Assembly: GCF_007004065.1 (NCBI RefSeq)
Contig: NZ_VFSV01000001.1
Coordinates: forward strand, 145,010-209,009
Reading direction: 5' to 3'
DNA: 64,000 bases
DNA from: Palleronia caenipelagi
GTDB lineage: Bacteria; Pseudomonadota; Alphaproteobacteria; Rhodobacterales; Rhodobacteraceae
Shown here: in pieces, positions 8,002 through 17,770 of the stretch
Numbering within the stretch: position 1 is the first letter of the stretch
Layout of the letters: the number at the start of each line of letters is the position of its first letter
The notes under the pieces: generated by a model
The model's input: only the letters and a program-made list of their open reading frames with translations
Told to the model about the DNA's origin: nothing
Database searches by the model: none
Translations under genes and position numbers: made by a program

Positions 8002-10779
8002 ATGACCGGATCTGTGAAAATCACTCTGGACGGGCGCGAGATCGAGGTCGAAGAAGGCCGGACCATCTGGCAGGCTGCTCAGGCGGAAGGCACCGATATT
8101 CCTCATCTTTGCTGGCGTGATGAACCGGGTTACCGGTCCGACGGCAATTGCCGCGCCTGCATGGTCGAGATCGAGGGTGAGAACGTGCTTGCGCCGTCCT
8201 GTGCCCGTGCCGTGACCGATGGCATGGTGATCCATACGACCAGTGACCGCGCCGTGAAATCGCGGGAGATGGTGTTTGAGCTGCTGGCCGCCGACATGCC
8301 TGCTGCCAAAGACGGCCCCGATGACGAGTCTGCGTTCTGGGGCTGGGCACGGGAAATGGGGATCTCTGATGAGGGTGAGGCCCGCTTGCCCGGCGCTGAG
8401 ACCGCACCCTGCCACGACGTGACCAATCCGGCCATTGCGGTGAATTTTGAGGCATGCATCGCCTGCAATCTTTGCGTGCGGGCGTGCCGCGAAGTGCAGG
8501 TGAATGACGTGCTTGGGATGGCCGGTCGCGGCGCCCACGCGGTGCCGGTCTTCGACCAACAGGATCCGATGGGGCTGTCGACCTGCGTGACCTGCGGTGA
8601 ATGCGTGCAGGCTTGTCCCACCGGCGCTCTGATGGAGAAATCCCTCATGGACACCGAGGCCAAGACCCGCGTGGTGGCCGAAGATGCCCTGGAGGTTGTG
8701 AAGTCTGTTTGTCCCTTCTGCGGCGTGGGCTGTCAGACCGAAGTTTCTGTGGCCGATGGCAAGATTGTCCGGGTCGACGGTCGCGACGGTCCGGCGAACG
8801 AGAACCGGCTCTGCGTGAAGGGGCGGTTCGGTTATGACTACGCCATGTCGCCGCGCCGCCTGACCAGGCCGCTGATCCGCCGCGACGACGCGCCCAAGGA
8901 TGCGGTGCTCGACATGTCCAAAGACGTCTCCGAGCTGTTCCGCGAGGCCACATGGGACGAGGCCATGGAGCGCGCGGCAAAGGGTCTCGTCGAGATCCGG
9001 GACGCGGATGGGGGCGGGGCGATTGCGGGCTTTGGCTCGGCCAAGGGCTCCAACGAAGAGGCCTACCTGTTCCAGAAGCTCATCCGCGCGGGCTTTGGCA
9101 CCAACAACGTGGACCACTGCACGCGGCTCTGCCATGCGTCCTCGGTCTCGGCGCTGCTCGAAGGCGTCGGCTCCGGCGCGGTTTCAGCGCCGTTCATGGA
9201 CGCGGAAAAGGCCGATTGCGTGATCGTCATCGGCTCCCGTCCCACAGTGAACCACCCGGTCGCTGCGACTTATTTCAAGCGCGCTGCCAAGCGGGGAACA
9301 AAATTTGTCATCTGCGATCCGCGCAAGCAGGACATGATGCTCCATGCCGAGCATTCGCTTCAGTTCAAGCCAGGCACTGATGTGGCCATGCTGAACGCCA
9401 TGCTGCACGTGATCGTCGAAGAAGAGCTCTACGAACGCGACTATATCGCCGCCAATGTCTCGGAGTTTGAAGCGCTCAAGGCCAAGGTCGCGGCGTTCTC
9501 ACCCGAAGAGATGGCGCCGGTCTGCGGCATCGACGCGGACGAGCTGCGCGCGGTGGCCCGCCTCTACGCGACCTCCGAGCGGTCGATCATTTTCTGGGGC
9601 ATGGGGGTCAGCCAGCATGTCCACGGAACGGATAACTGTCGCTGCCTGATCGCGTTGGCGCTGATCACCGGTCATGTGGGACGGCCCGGCACGGGTCTGC
9701 ACCCGCTGCGGGGGCAGAACAACGTTCAGGGTGCGTCCGATGCAGGTCTGATTCCCATGTCCTTCCCCGATTATGTGCCGGTGACTGATCCCGAGGCACG
9801 GGCGCGGTTCGAGGATGCGTGGGGCCGTCCGCTGGATCCCGAAAAGGGCCTGACCGTGGTTGAAATCATCGACGCCATCCATGCCGGGGAGATCCGGGGG
9901 ATGTATGTGATGGGCGAAAACCCGGCCATGTCCGATCCCGATCAGAACCACGCCCGTGGCGCGCTGGCCAAGCTCGACCATCTCGTGGTGCAGGATATCT
10001 TCCTCACGGAGACGGCGCGCTTTGCAGATGTGGTGCTGCCCGCCTCCGCTCATGCGGAGAAGCTTGGGACCTTTACCAATTCCAACCGGCAGGTGCAGAT
10101 GGGTCGTCCTGCGATTCCGATGCCCGGCGATGCGCGGCAGGATCTGGAACTGCTGATCGATCTGGGCAAGCGCTGCGGCATGGATTGGGATTATGCCGGA
10201 CCTGCCGAGGTCTTCGCGGAGATGGCGTCGCTGATGCCGTCACTCACGGGCATCTCGTGGGAAATGGTCGAGGCCGAGGACAGCGTGACCTACCCGCTGG
10301 ACGGCGACACTCAGAAATGGGTGATCTTCGACCAGGGCTTCCCGACGAAGGACAAACGCGGCAAGCTTGTGCCCGCCGATCTGGTGCCGCCCGATGAGCT
10401 TCCCGACAGCGAGTTCCCGATGGTGCTGACCACCGGGCGTTTGCTGGAGCACTGGCACACGGGCGCGATGACGCGGCCCTCTGATGTGCTGGATGCGCTT
10501 GAGCCCGAAGCCATGGCGGCCATGAACCCGGGTGAGATCGCGCGGGCGGGACTCTCGGCGGGACAGCAAGTCACCGTAGAGACCCGGCGCGGCACGATCA
10601 CCGCGACGCTCCGCGCCGACCGGGACGTGGCGGACGGAATGGTGTTTGTGCCGTTCTGCTTCTTTGAAGCGCCCGCCAACATGCTGACCAACCCGTCTCT
10701 GGATCCGTTCGGCAAGATCCCCGAGTTCAAGTTCTGCGCTGCGCGTGTGCGGTCCGGGGAGGTGCTCGCCGCCGAGTAA
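8002..10779 (+). CDS. NAD-dependent formate dehydrogenase alpha subunit (Mo/W-bis-MGD)
   Basis: 925 aa. An N-terminal NuoG-like 2Fe-2S domain (CWRDEPGYRSDGNCRACM) is followed by two ferredoxin-type clusters (CIACNLCVRAC and CVTCGECVQACP), a further 4Fe-4S motif (CPFCGVGC) and the molybdopterin oxidoreductase and dinucleotide-binding domains. Cys377 in CTRLCHASS is at the metal-ligand position, so this is a cysteine rather than selenocysteine enzyme. It oxidises formate to CO2 and hands electrons to the beta subunit. No fdhD-type sulfurtransferase or gamma/delta subunit gene lies next to it. Mo versus W cannot be told from sequence. Confidence 0.95.
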   Translation: MTGSVKITLDGREIEVEEGRTIWQAAQAEGTDIPHLCWRDEPGYRSDGNCRACMVEIEGENVLAPSCARAVTDGMVIHTTSDRAVKSREMVFELLAADMPAAKDGPDDESAFWGWAREMGISDEGEARLPGAETAPCHDVTNPAIAVNFEACIACNLCVRACREVQVNDVLGMAGRGAHAVPVFDQQDPMGLSTCVTCGECVQACPTGALMEKSLMDTEAKTRVVAEDALEVVKSVCPFCGVGCQTEVSVADGKIVRVDGRDGPANENRLCVKGRFGYDYAMSPRRLTRPLIRRDDAPKDAVLDMSKDVSELFREATWDEAMERAAKGLVEIRDADGGGAIAGFGSAKGSNEEAYLFQKLIRAGFGTNNVDHCTRLCHASSVSALLEGVGSGAVSAPFMDAEKADCVIVIGSRPTVNHPVAATYFKRAAKRGTKFVICDPRKQDMMLHAEHSLQFKPGTDVAMLNAMLHVIVEEELYERDYIAANVSEFEALKAKVAAFSPEEMAPVCGIDADELRAVARLYATSERSIIFWGMGVSQHVHGTDNCRCLIALALITGHVGRPGTGLHPLRGQNNVQGASDAGLIPMSFPDYVPVTDPEARARFEDAWGRPLDPEKGLTVVEIIDAIHAGEIRGMYVMGENPAMSDPDQNHARGALAKLDHLVVQDIFLTETARFADVVLPASAHAEKLGTFTNSNRQVQMGRPAIPMPGDARQDLELLIDLGKRCGMDWDYAGPAEVFAEMASLMPSLTGISWEMVEAEDSVTYPLDGDTQKWVIFDQGFPTKDKRGKLVPADLVPPDELPDSEFPMVLTTGRLLEHWHTGAMTRPSDVLDALEPEAMAAMNPGEIARAGLSAGQQVTVETRRGTITATLRADRDVADGMVFVPFCFFEAPANMLTNPSLDPFGKIPEFKFCAARVRSGEVLAAE

Positions 10780-10845
10780 GCCATGCGGTTGCTGCAATGC
10801 GGCATTTCGGGATTGGGCGTAGAGCTGCGCCCGTCCTCCCCATAA

Positions 10846-10877
10846 ATACTCCGGCGACCCCATACACGCCGGAGTAT
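10846..10877. terminator. Inverted repeat between formate dehydrogenase and DUF1127 gene
   Basis: ATACTCCGGC (10846-10855) and GCCGGAGTAT (10868-10877) are a perfect 10-bp inverted repeat with a 12-nt spacer. The right arm ends 7 bases before the DUF1127 ATG and is followed by AAAATCC. It may end the formate dehydrogenase transcript, or fold over the translation start of the small gene. Confidence 0.45.
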
Positions 10878-10884
10878 AAAATCC

Positions 10885-11106
10885 ATGGCTCACACCTTTG
10901 ACAGCACCCTCACCGCCTCCGCCTCTGAAAAGAAGGGCGGCCTCTGGGCAGCCCTCAGCCGCGGCTTCGTGGCCTTTTGCGAGGCCCAGTCGCGCCAGAA
11001 AGACGTCGCCTATTTCGAGGCCAAGAGCGACGAAGAGCTCGCCGCCATGGGCCTGAAGCGCGCGGACATCGTGCGCCACGTCTTCCGCGACCGGATGTTC
11101 CTCTGA
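10885..11106 (+). CDS. DUF1127 family small protein
   Basis: 73 aa. The C-terminal half carries the DUF1127 core (LAAMGLKRADIVRHVFRD), with a preceding helix rich in basic and aromatic residues. Small DUF1127 proteins of alphaproteobacteria bind RNA or are stress-induced in several species (for example CcaF1 in Rhodobacter sphaeroides); whether that applies here is inference. At 73 aa it is longer than the 45-50 aa members. It lies 105 bp after formate dehydrogenase with an inverted repeat in between, so it may be separately transcribed. Confidence 0.8.
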   Translation: MAHTFDSTLTASASEKKGGLWAALSRGFVAFCEAQSRQKDVAYFEAKSDEELAAMGLKRADIVRHVFRDRMFL

Positions 11107-11212
11107 CCTGACGACTGCGATCACGGGACGCGGTTTCGTGATCGCCTGCCGGGGCGGGCTTGACGATGGGAGCGGATTCTCGCACTGACGCGCAACGTCC
11201 AGTGGAGCCCTC

Positions 11213-12508
11213 ATGTCCAGCCCAGCCCCGTTTTCCCGTTTCGAATGGATGATCGCCTGGCGCTACCTGCGCGCCCGCCGCGCCGAAGGCGGCGTCAGCG
11301 TGATGACCTGGATCAGCCTGATCGGTATCACCCTCGCGGTTTTTGCGCTGATCGCCACGCTTGCCGTGCGGGCGGGATTCCGGGCGGAGTTTGTGGACAC
11401 AATCCTCGGGGCCAACGCCCATGTGACGGTCTATTCCGTGCCCTACACGTCCGAGACCGGCGCAACCTCCCGCGCGATTACCGATTATGACGCGATGGCT
11501 GAGCGGGTGCGTGCAGTGCCCGGCGTGGTCCGCGCCGCGCCGCTCGTCAAAGGGCAGGTCATGGCGAGCTTTCAGGGCGAAACCCGGGGGGTGCAGGTCT
11601 TTGGCATGCGGGCTGACGATCTGCGCGCCTTGCCGCGCATCGCGGATCCGGAAACCTCGCTCGGGTCTCTGGATGGTTATGGCGTTGAGAACAATCCGGT
11701 TATTGCCATCGGCACCGGCGTGGCGCGGGAGCTGGGCGTTGTCGTAGGCGACACGATCCGGCTGATCTCGCCTGACGGGGCCAGGACGCCCTTTGGGACC
11801 ACGCCGCGCGTGTCCAACTACATGGTCGGCTATATCTTTTCCGCCGGACGCTATGATGTGGACGTGACGCGGGTCTACATGCCCTTCGCCGAGGCGCAGG
11901 TCTATTTCAACTCCGAGGGTGCCGCGACAGAACTTGAGGTGATCACTGAGCACCCCGAAGAAGTGGACGAGATTGTCGGTCCGATCCTCACCGCGGCCGG
12001 CGAGCGGACCATCGGCTGGACGTGGAAGAACGCCAGCGGCAGTTTCCTCCGCGCCCTCGATATCGAGGATAACGTGATGTTCGTCATCCTGTCGGTGCTG
12101 GTGCTGATCGCGGCCATGAACATCGTCTCGGGCCTGATCATGCTGGTGAAGAACAAGGGCCGCGACATCGGCATCCTGCGCACCATCGGCCTGACTGAAG
12201 GGACGATTCTGCGGGTCTTCTTTATCTGCGGATCACTCACCGGGGTCATCGGGACATTGGGGGGCGTCGCGCTGGGGGTGTTGTTCGCGACCTATATCGA
12301 TCCGATCTTCTCCTTTGTGAACTACGTGGCCGGTGGCGGGGTCTGGGATCCGTCGATCCGCGGCATCTACGCGCTTCCGGCAAAGCTGCAGTGGGGTGAT
12401 GTCATGTCCGCGGTGATTCTTTCGCTGGGGTTAAGCTTTGTGGTGACAATCTTCCCGGCGCGCCGTGCTGCGCGGATGAACCCGGTGGAGGCCCTGCGCT
12501 ATGAGTGA
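11213..12508 (+). CDS. Lipoprotein-releasing ABC transporter permease (LolC/LolE/LolF type)
   Basis: 431 aa inner-membrane protein. One TM helix near the N-terminus (around residues 25-50) precedes a large periplasmic domain, and three TM helices close the C-terminus, ending in [16 protein letters not shown], the typical end of this family. With LolD it extracts lipoproteins from the inner membrane. The stop overlaps the lolD start by 8 nt, so the two are coupled. Alphaproteobacteria usually have a single permease of this kind (LolF), so I give no C or E symbol. Confidence 0.92.
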   Translation: MSSPAPFSRFEWMIAWRYLRARRAEGGVSVMTWISLIGITLAVFALIATLAVRAGFRAEFVDTILGANAHVTVYSVPYTSETGATSRAITDYDAMAERVRAVPGVVRAAPLVKGQVMASFQGETRGVQVFGMRADDLRALPRIADPETSLGSLDGYGVENNPVIAIGTGVARELGVVVGDTIRLISPDGARTPFGTTPRVSNYMVGYIFSAGRYDVDVTRVYMPFAEAQVYFNSEGAATELEVITEHPEEVDEIVGPILTAAGERTIGWTWKNASGSFLRALDIEDNVMFVILSVLVLIAAMNIVSGLIMLVKNKGRDIGILRTIGLTEGTILRVFFICGSLTGVIGTLGGVALGVLFATYIDPIFSFVNYVAGGGVWDPSIRGIYALPAKLQWGDVMSAVILSLGLSFVVTIFPARRAARMNPVEALRYE

Positions 12509-13187
12509 CATGATCTCACTGGAACTCGACGGGATCGAGAAGGCCTATAACAAAGGCACCGACAAGGAAGTCGCCGTGCTGCGCGGCGCGTCCGTCGCGA
12601 TCAAGGCAGGTGAGGCCGTGGCGCTGGTGGCCCCGTCGGGGACCGGCAAGTCGACTTTGCTGCACATCGCGGGCCTGTTGGACACGGCCGATGCAGGCGC
12701 GGTGCGGATCGGGGGCGAGGAGATGACCGGCCTCAGCGACCGCCGCCGGACCGGGGTGCGGCGGCGGGATGTGGGCTTTGTCTATCAGTTCCACCACCTG
12801 TTGCCGGAGTTCACGGCCGAAGAAAATATTGTTTTGCCCCAACTCGCTGAGGGCGTGGCACAGAGCGTCGCCGCCGGCCATGCGCGGGCTTTGATGGAGA
12901 GCGTCGGCGTCGGTGGCCGGGCCGATCACCGGCCTGCGGCGCTGTCGGGTGGCGAACAACAGCGGGTGGCGTTCTGCCGTGCCCTGGCGAACCGTCCCCG
13001 GGTGCTGCTGGCCGATGAGCCGACGGGGAACCTCGATCCTGAGACGTCCGATACCGTGTTCGAGGCGATGATGACGCTGGTGCGGGAAACGGGGCTCGCG
13101 GCCTTGATCGCGACCCACAATATGGAGCTCGCCGCGCGTATGGACCGGGTGCTGAGGCTCCAGGACGGGCGGATCGTCTGCGATTGA
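12501..13187 (+). CDS. lolD: Lipoprotein-releasing ABC transporter ATPase
   Basis: 228 aa ATPase. Walker A is APSGTGKST, the signature is [15 protein letters not shown] and Walker B is [13 protein letters not shown]. The ATG at 12501 lies inside the permease gene, giving translational coupling. It powers release of outer-membrane lipoproteins to LolA. A good bidirectional terminator follows. Confidence 0.95.
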   Translation: MSDMISLELDGIEKAYNKGTDKEVAVLRGASVAIKAGEAVALVAPSGTGKSTLLHIAGLLDTADAGAVRIGGEEMTGLSDRRRTGVRRRDVGFVYQFHHLLPEFTAEENIVLPQLAEGVAQSVAAGHARALMESVGVGGRADHRPAALSGGEQQRVAFCRALANRPRVLLADEPTGNLDPETSDTVFEAMMTLVRETGLAALIATHNMELAARMDRVLRLQDGRIVCD

Positions 13188-13259
13188 TCGGGGTAGGGGC
13201 GCTGCCCCCGAGGACCTGACGGTCCTCTCCCCCGGGGTAATTTCTGACAAAAAGAATAA

Positions 13260-13287
13260 GGGCGCCTCGCGCGGCGCCCCTTGTTTT
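13260..13287. terminator. Bidirectional terminator between lolD and aminotransferase
   Basis: GGGCGCC and GGCGCCC form a 7-bp stem with a 6-nt loop, followed by TTGTTTT on the plus strand and preceded by AAAAAGAATAA, which reads as a T-rich tract on the minus strand. It lies between convergent genes. Confidence 0.75.
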
Positions 13288-13295
13288 GGTGTCGG

Positions 13296-14624
13296 TCAGT
13301 TGGTCAGGGCTGTGTCGATGGCCCGAGCAAGTTTGTCCGTGAGTTCGTCGATCTGGTCATCCGAGATGATGAAAGGCGGAGCGAGCAGGATGTGGTCGCC
13401 GTGCTTGCCATCAATCGTCCCACCCGCCGGATAGCAGATCAGGCCGTTTTCCATCGCCGCCTTCTTGACCCTTGCATGGGTTTTTCGGGAGGGATCCAGG
13501 ACGGCTTTGGTCTCGCGGTCGGCCACCAGTTCGATGCCCCGGAAGAGACCCCGACCCCGGATATCGCCCACATGGGGGTGCTGGCCAAGGCGGTCCGTGA
13601 GGGCGGCGACGAGGCGGTCGCCCTTGGCGTTGACGCCTGCCACGAGTCCATCGTCGATGAGCCGTTCGAGCACCGCATTGGCGGCGGCGGCGGCGAGCGG
13701 GTGGCCGTGATAGGTGTGGCCGTGCTGGAACGCCCCCGAGCCGTCAGCGATGGCTCGGTAGATATGTTCCTGACAGAGCATCGCGCCGATGGAGGCGTAG
13801 CCCGCGCCGAGGCCCTTGGCGATGGTGACGATATCGGGGGAGATGCCGTCCTGTTCGCAGGCAAAAAGCGTGCCGGTCCGGCCCATGCCGCACATGACCT
13901 CGTCGAGGATCAAGAGGATGCCATGGGTGTCACAGATCTCGCGGATGCGCTTGAAGTAGCCGGGAACAGGAGCCAGCGCGCCGGCAGTGGCCCCCACCAC
14001 GGGTTCTGCGATGAAGGCGATGACGCTGTCCGGGCCGAGCTCAACGAGTTTCTCCTCCAGCTCATTGGCCACGCGCAACCCGTACTCTTCGGCGCTCTCG
14101 CCATCCTGCTGGTCCCGATAGGGGTAGCAGGGAGCGATGTGATGGCACTGGACCAGCAGCGGCTGGTAGTTCTCGCGGCGCCACGCATTGCCGCCCGCAG
14201 CCAGCGCCCCGAGCGTATTGCCGTGGTAGCTTTGGCGGCGGGCGATGATGTGTCGTCGCTGGGGCTCGCCCTTTTCAAGGAAGAACTGGCGGGCCAGTTT
14301 CAGCGCCGCTTCAACCGCTTCGGACCCGCCGGAGAGGGGGTAGACGCGGGTGATGCCTTCGGGGGCGTTCTCGACCAGCTTACGCGCCAGACGCTCGGTC
14401 ACGTCGGTAGTAAAGAACCCCGTATGGGCAAAAGCGACCTGATCGAGTTGGGCATGCACAGCGGCGCGCACCTTCTCGTCCGAATGGCCGAGGCAGGAGA
14501 CGGCCGCGCCCCCCGATCCGTCCAGATAACGGCGCCCGTCGGCGTCGATCAGATAGCATCCCTCTCCGGCGACGGCCTTGCGCAGCGCCGCCGAAGAGCG
14601 TCCGAATACCGCCGTATCAGCCAC
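13296..14624 (-). CDS. Class III PLP-dependent aminotransferase
   Basis: 442 aa. The PLP-binding segment is LDEVMCGMGRTG and the Schiff-base lysine is in IAKGLGAGYASIG, both typical of omega-amino acid/amine aminotransferases. I chose the GTG at 14624 (VADTAVFGRS), whose first 8 nt overlap the end of the uspA gene; the frame stays open upstream but covers uspA. As the last gene of the TRAP permease-UspA-aminotransferase operon, it may act on the amine or amino acid imported by the TRAP system, which is inference from position. Substrate unknown. Confidence 0.9.
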   Translation of the reverse strand: MADTAVFGRSSAALRKAVAGEGCYLIDADGRRYLDGSGGAAVSCLGHSDEKVRAAVHAQLDQVAFAHTGFFTTDVTERLARKLVENAPEGITRVYPLSGGSEAVEAALKLARQFFLEKGEPQRRHIIARRQSYHGNTLGALAAGGNAWRRENYQPLLVQCHHIAPCYPYRDQQDGESAEEYGLRVANELEEKLVELGPDSVIAFIAEPVVGATAGALAPVPGYFKRIREICDTHGILLILDEVMCGMGRTGTLFACEQDGISPDIVTIAKGLGAGYASIGAMLCQEHIYRAIADGSGAFQHGHTYHGHPLAAAAANAVLERLIDDGLVAGVNAKGDRLVAALTDRLGQHPHVGDIRGRGLFRGIELVADRETKAVLDPSRKTHARVKKAAMENGLICYPAGGTIDGKHGDHILLAPPFIISDDQIDELTDKLARAIDTALTN

Positions 14625-15027
14625 GGGCGAGGAACACCGAGCATTCCGAATAGCGCGCCACGCGCGCCGCATTCGGACCGAGGAGGTTGTCGCTGGAGGA
14701 GCCCATGACGATCACGTCCACGTTCAGCTTCTTCGCGGCCGCGGTGATCTCGTCATAGATGCGCCCCCGCACCACGTGGGGGTGGATCTCCTGTGTCTCC
14801 GGGATATGCGTGTTCACCCACGCTGTCAGCTGTTCGCCCAGATCGTGAAGCGCCTGCGTGACGAACGCATCGTCAAAGAAGTTAGCGACCATAGGCATGC
14901 CGAAATTCGGCATCACGGCGATGATGTGAAGAACACCGCCCTCGGCGAGGTGCAGAGCCCTCGGCAAGGCGTGTTCCCAAGATGCGGGGTCTCCCAGGTC
15001 GATGGGGAGGAGGATTGTGTTTGACAT
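14617..15027 (-). CDS. Universal stress protein family (UspA) in TRAP operon
   Basis: 136 aa. It begins MSNTILLPIDLGD and ends with the nucleotide-binding motif seen as GSSSDNLLGPNAARVARYSE. TRAP operons often carry a UspA protein; TeaD of Halomonas modulates its TRAP transporter in this way. The start lies 1 nt after the TRAP permease stop and the end overlaps the aminotransferase start by 8 nt, so all three are almost certainly translated from one message. Confidence 0.88.
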   Translation of the reverse strand: MSNTILLPIDLGDPASWEHALPRALHLAEGGVLHIIAVMPNFGMPMVANFFDDAFVTQALHDLGEQLTAWVNTHIPETQEIHPHVVRGRIYDEITAAAKKLNVDVIVMGSSSDNLLGPNAARVARYSECSVFLARG

Positions 15028-15028
15028 A

Positions 15029-17665
15029 TCAGAAAGCCGGTTTGGTTTGGCGACGGCGCTGCAGAACGATAACGAGGCCCAGCAGCAAGAGGGCGGGGAT
15101 GTAGAAGATCTGCGCCGGCAGACGGCTCGCATTCGGGGCCAGAACCTCCGTGATGCGTACCGGCTTGTCGGCGTAGAAGTCGAAATCGGCGAGCTTTTCC
15201 TGCAAAGGAGTGCCGAACATGGGCTCGTCGATGGCGCCGGGGGCCATGCCGGTGAGCATGACGCCGGTGGCGTTCATACGGGCGGCGGTGTCGCCTTCGG
15301 GCACGTCGAGGGCCAGTGTCGTCTCGGCCATGTCGCCGGTGTTGAAATCCGGTCCCGCGATCTTGATGCGGATCTTTTCGCCGGTCTGGGCGTCCGCGAG
15401 GATCTGTTCGAAGCCCGCCGGGTCCTGCACGGTGAATTTCGGCTGGATTCGGTCAAGCCAGAAATTCGGCACGAAGAGCGTGAAGGCCACGAGGAGCAGC
15501 ATGAGCGACTCGAAGATATTTGACTTCGCGAGGAAGTAGCCCTGGGTGGCGGCCGCGAACAGCAGCATCGCGATGGTGGCGATGAAAAACACGCTGATCG
15601 CCTGGATGATCCCGCCAGTGGTTCCGAGATCCACACCGTAGAGGATGAGGGTCGGATTGTAGATGAACAGGAAGGGCAGCGCGACCGTCCGCAGCGAATA
15701 GAAGAAAGCGGTGAAGCCGGTCTTGATCGGATCGCCGCCGGAGACGGCGGCGGCGGCAAAGGACGCGAGGCCCACAGGCGGTGTCACGTCGGCCATGATG
15801 CCGAAATAGAACACGAAGAGGTGGGCTGCGATGAGCGGAACGATCAGTCCCTCTTGCGCGCCCAGCGAGACCACGACCGAAGCCATGAGCGAGGACACCA
15901 CGATGTAGTTTGCCGTCGTGGGCAGACCCATGCCGAGGATCAGGCTGAACACACCCACGAGCAAGAGCATGATGAACAGGTTGCCGAAAGACAGCGCTTC
16001 GACGAGACCAGCCAGTTCGGTTCCGATAGGGGTCTTGGTCACCGTTGCGACGATGATGCCCGCAGCGGCGGTGGCGACGCCGATTCCGATCATGTTACGG
16101 GCACCCGCGATGAGGCCCTCACGCAGATCAACCAGACCGTCATTGAACGCAGCGCCGGTGCGGCTCTCGCCCCGGAACAGCGCCTTCAGCGGCTTTTGCG
16201 TCACGATGATGAACAACATCAGCGCCGTGGCATAGAAGGCCGATTTTGCCGGGGATTGCTGTTCGACCATCAGGAACCAGACGAGGACGAGGATCGGCAG
16301 AACATAATGCAGACCGGTTTTCCAGACGTCAGCAACCTTCGGCAGAGCGATGCCTTCGCCGTGATCTTCGAGGGCGGAGGGGTCCAGCTCATGTTGGTTG
16401 GCGGAAACCTTAACCAGCCAGAGATAGACAGCCAGCAAACCGATCGCGGCCACCGGTCCGGCGAGGCCGGGCAGGGCGGCGTTCAGACCGTTGATCAGGT
16501 AGATCAGAGCCGTGAAGCCGAAGCCGAACACCGCAAACCCGATGGCGAAATTCACAGCCATCCGACCCAGCGAGGATCCGACGCCGAGGGCGGGCATGTC
16601 CTTCTTCAGGGCTTCGAGGTGCACGATGTAGACCAGCGCGATGTAGGAGATCACCGCCGGGATGAAGGCGTGCTTGATGACCTCGACATAGGAGATGCCG
16701 ATGAACTCGACCATCAGGAAGGCCGCCGCGCCCATGACCGGAGGCATGATCTGGCCGTTCACCGAGGAGGCGACCTCGACCGAGCCGGCTTGTTCGTTGG
16801 TGAAGCCCACGCGCTTCATCAGCGGGATGGTAAAGGTGCCGGTGGTGACCACGTTGGCGATGGACGACCCGGAGATCAGGCCAGTCATGGCGGAGCCGAC
16901 GACTGCCGCCTTGGCCGGGCCGCCGCGAAGGTGACCGAGGCCCGCGAATGCGAGCTGAATGAAGTAGTTGCCCGCGCCCGCCTTGTCGAGGAGCGAGCCG
17001 AACAGCACGAAGAGGAACACGAAGGCCGTCGAGACGCCCAGCGGGATGCCGAACACGCCCGCGGTGTCGAGCCATTGCGCGGTGATCAGAGAGGTAAAGC
17101 TGAGCCCCTCATGTTCGATCAGTTCCGGGATGAGCCAGCCGGTCCCGAAATAGGCATAGGCGAGGAAGATCGCACCGACGATGGTCAGGGCCGGTCCCAG
17201 CGCACGGCGGGACGCTTCGAGCAGCAGCACGAGGCCCACGGCGCCGATGATGACCTGCGTCTGGGTCGGCAGGCCAGAGCGGGCGGTGTCGGCCAGCCGG
17301 TCGGCGAAGAAGAAGATGTAAAGCGCGGTCCCGGTCGCCACGAGCGCCATGATCCAGTCGGTCAGGGGAACGCGGTCGCGCGGGCTGTGCTTGGTGGCAG
17401 GATAGCAGAAGAAGGCGAGGAAGACGGCAAAGGCGAGGTGCAGCGGTCGGGTCTCCGAAGAGTTCAGTACCGGAAATGTACCGCCAAACCAAAGCATTGG
17501 CTGGGCAATCCAGAGCTGGAACAGGGACCAGATCAGCGCAACAGCCGCAATCAGCGCCGCAATCGACCGCGAGGCAGGCGAACGGGCTCCGGCATCCGAA
17601 GATGCCACCAGATCCTGCAATTCATCGTCGGTGAATTGCCGATCTGTCTCATTCGAGTTGGTCAT
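15029..17665 (-). CDS. TRAP transporter fused permease (4TM/12TM)
   Basis: 878 aa, start at MTNSNETDRQ (17665). It carries many TM helices, a DctM-type core with GSAMTGLISGSSIANVVTTG and MGLPTTANYIVVSS, and a C-terminal extracytoplasmic region followed by a last TM helix, resembling the DUF3394 domain found on such fusions. These permeases work with TAXI-type solute-binding proteins and use a sodium or proton gradient. No solute-binding protein gene is next to it. The substrate cannot be read; the downstream aminotransferase hints at an organic amine or amino acid. Confidence 0.93.
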   Translation of the reverse strand: MTNSNETDRQFTDDELQDLVASSDAGARSPASRSIAALIAAVALIWSLFQLWIAQPMLWFGGTFPVLNSSETRPLHLAFAVFLAFFCYPATKHSPRDRVPLTDWIMALVATGTALYIFFFADRLADTARSGLPTQTQVIIGAVGLVLLLEASRRALGPALTIVGAIFLAYAYFGTGWLIPELIEHEGLSFTSLITAQWLDTAGVFGIPLGVSTAFVFLFVLFGSLLDKAGAGNYFIQLAFAGLGHLRGGPAKAAVVGSAMTGLISGSSIANVVTTGTFTIPLMKRVGFTNEQAGSVEVASSVNGQIMPPVMGAAAFLMVEFIGISYVEVIKHAFIPAVISYIALVYIVHLEALKKDMPALGVGSSLGRMAVNFAIGFAVFGFGFTALIYLINGLNAALPGLAGPVAAIGLLAVYLWLVKVSANQHELDPSALEDHGEGIALPKVADVWKTGLHYVLPILVLVWFLMVEQQSPAKSAFYATALMLFIIVTQKPLKALFRGESRTGAAFNDGLVDLREGLIAGARNMIGIGVATAAAGIIVATVTKTPIGTELAGLVEALSFGNLFIMLLLVGVFSLILGMGLPTTANYIVVSSLMASVVVSLGAQEGLIVPLIAAHLFVFYFGIMADVTPPVGLASFAAAAVSGGDPIKTGFTAFFYSLRTVALPFLFIYNPTLILYGVDLGTTGGIIQAISVFFIATIAMLLFAAATQGYFLAKSNIFESLMLLLVAFTLFVPNFWLDRIQPKFTVQDPAGFEQILADAQTGEKIRIKIAGPDFNTGDMAETTLALDVPEGDTAARMNATGVMLTGMAPGAIDEPMFGTPLQEKLADFDFYADKPVRITEVLAPNASRLPAQIFYIPALLLLGLVIVLQRRRQTKPAF

Positions 17666-17770
17666 GAAACGATTGTCTCCCTCTTGGCCCTGTGCCGGAT
17701 CTCTCGGCACAGGGATTCGTCCTGACGCGTTACTTTGCGGTATTTCCCGGGATTATGCCAGAAACCGCGA

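Noticed and set aside
6288..8066. 592-codon minus-strand frame over the FDH beta gene
   Set aside because: Antisense to the intact gene with all its cluster motifs.
9106..9135. Possible selenocysteine in formate dehydrogenase
   Set aside because: The active-site codon is TGC (Cys377) and there is no in-frame TGA.
15821..17725. 634-codon plus-strand frame over the TRAP permease
   Set aside because: Antisense to the permease; the predicted product is a Gly/Asp/His/Arg-rich shadow without any family motif.
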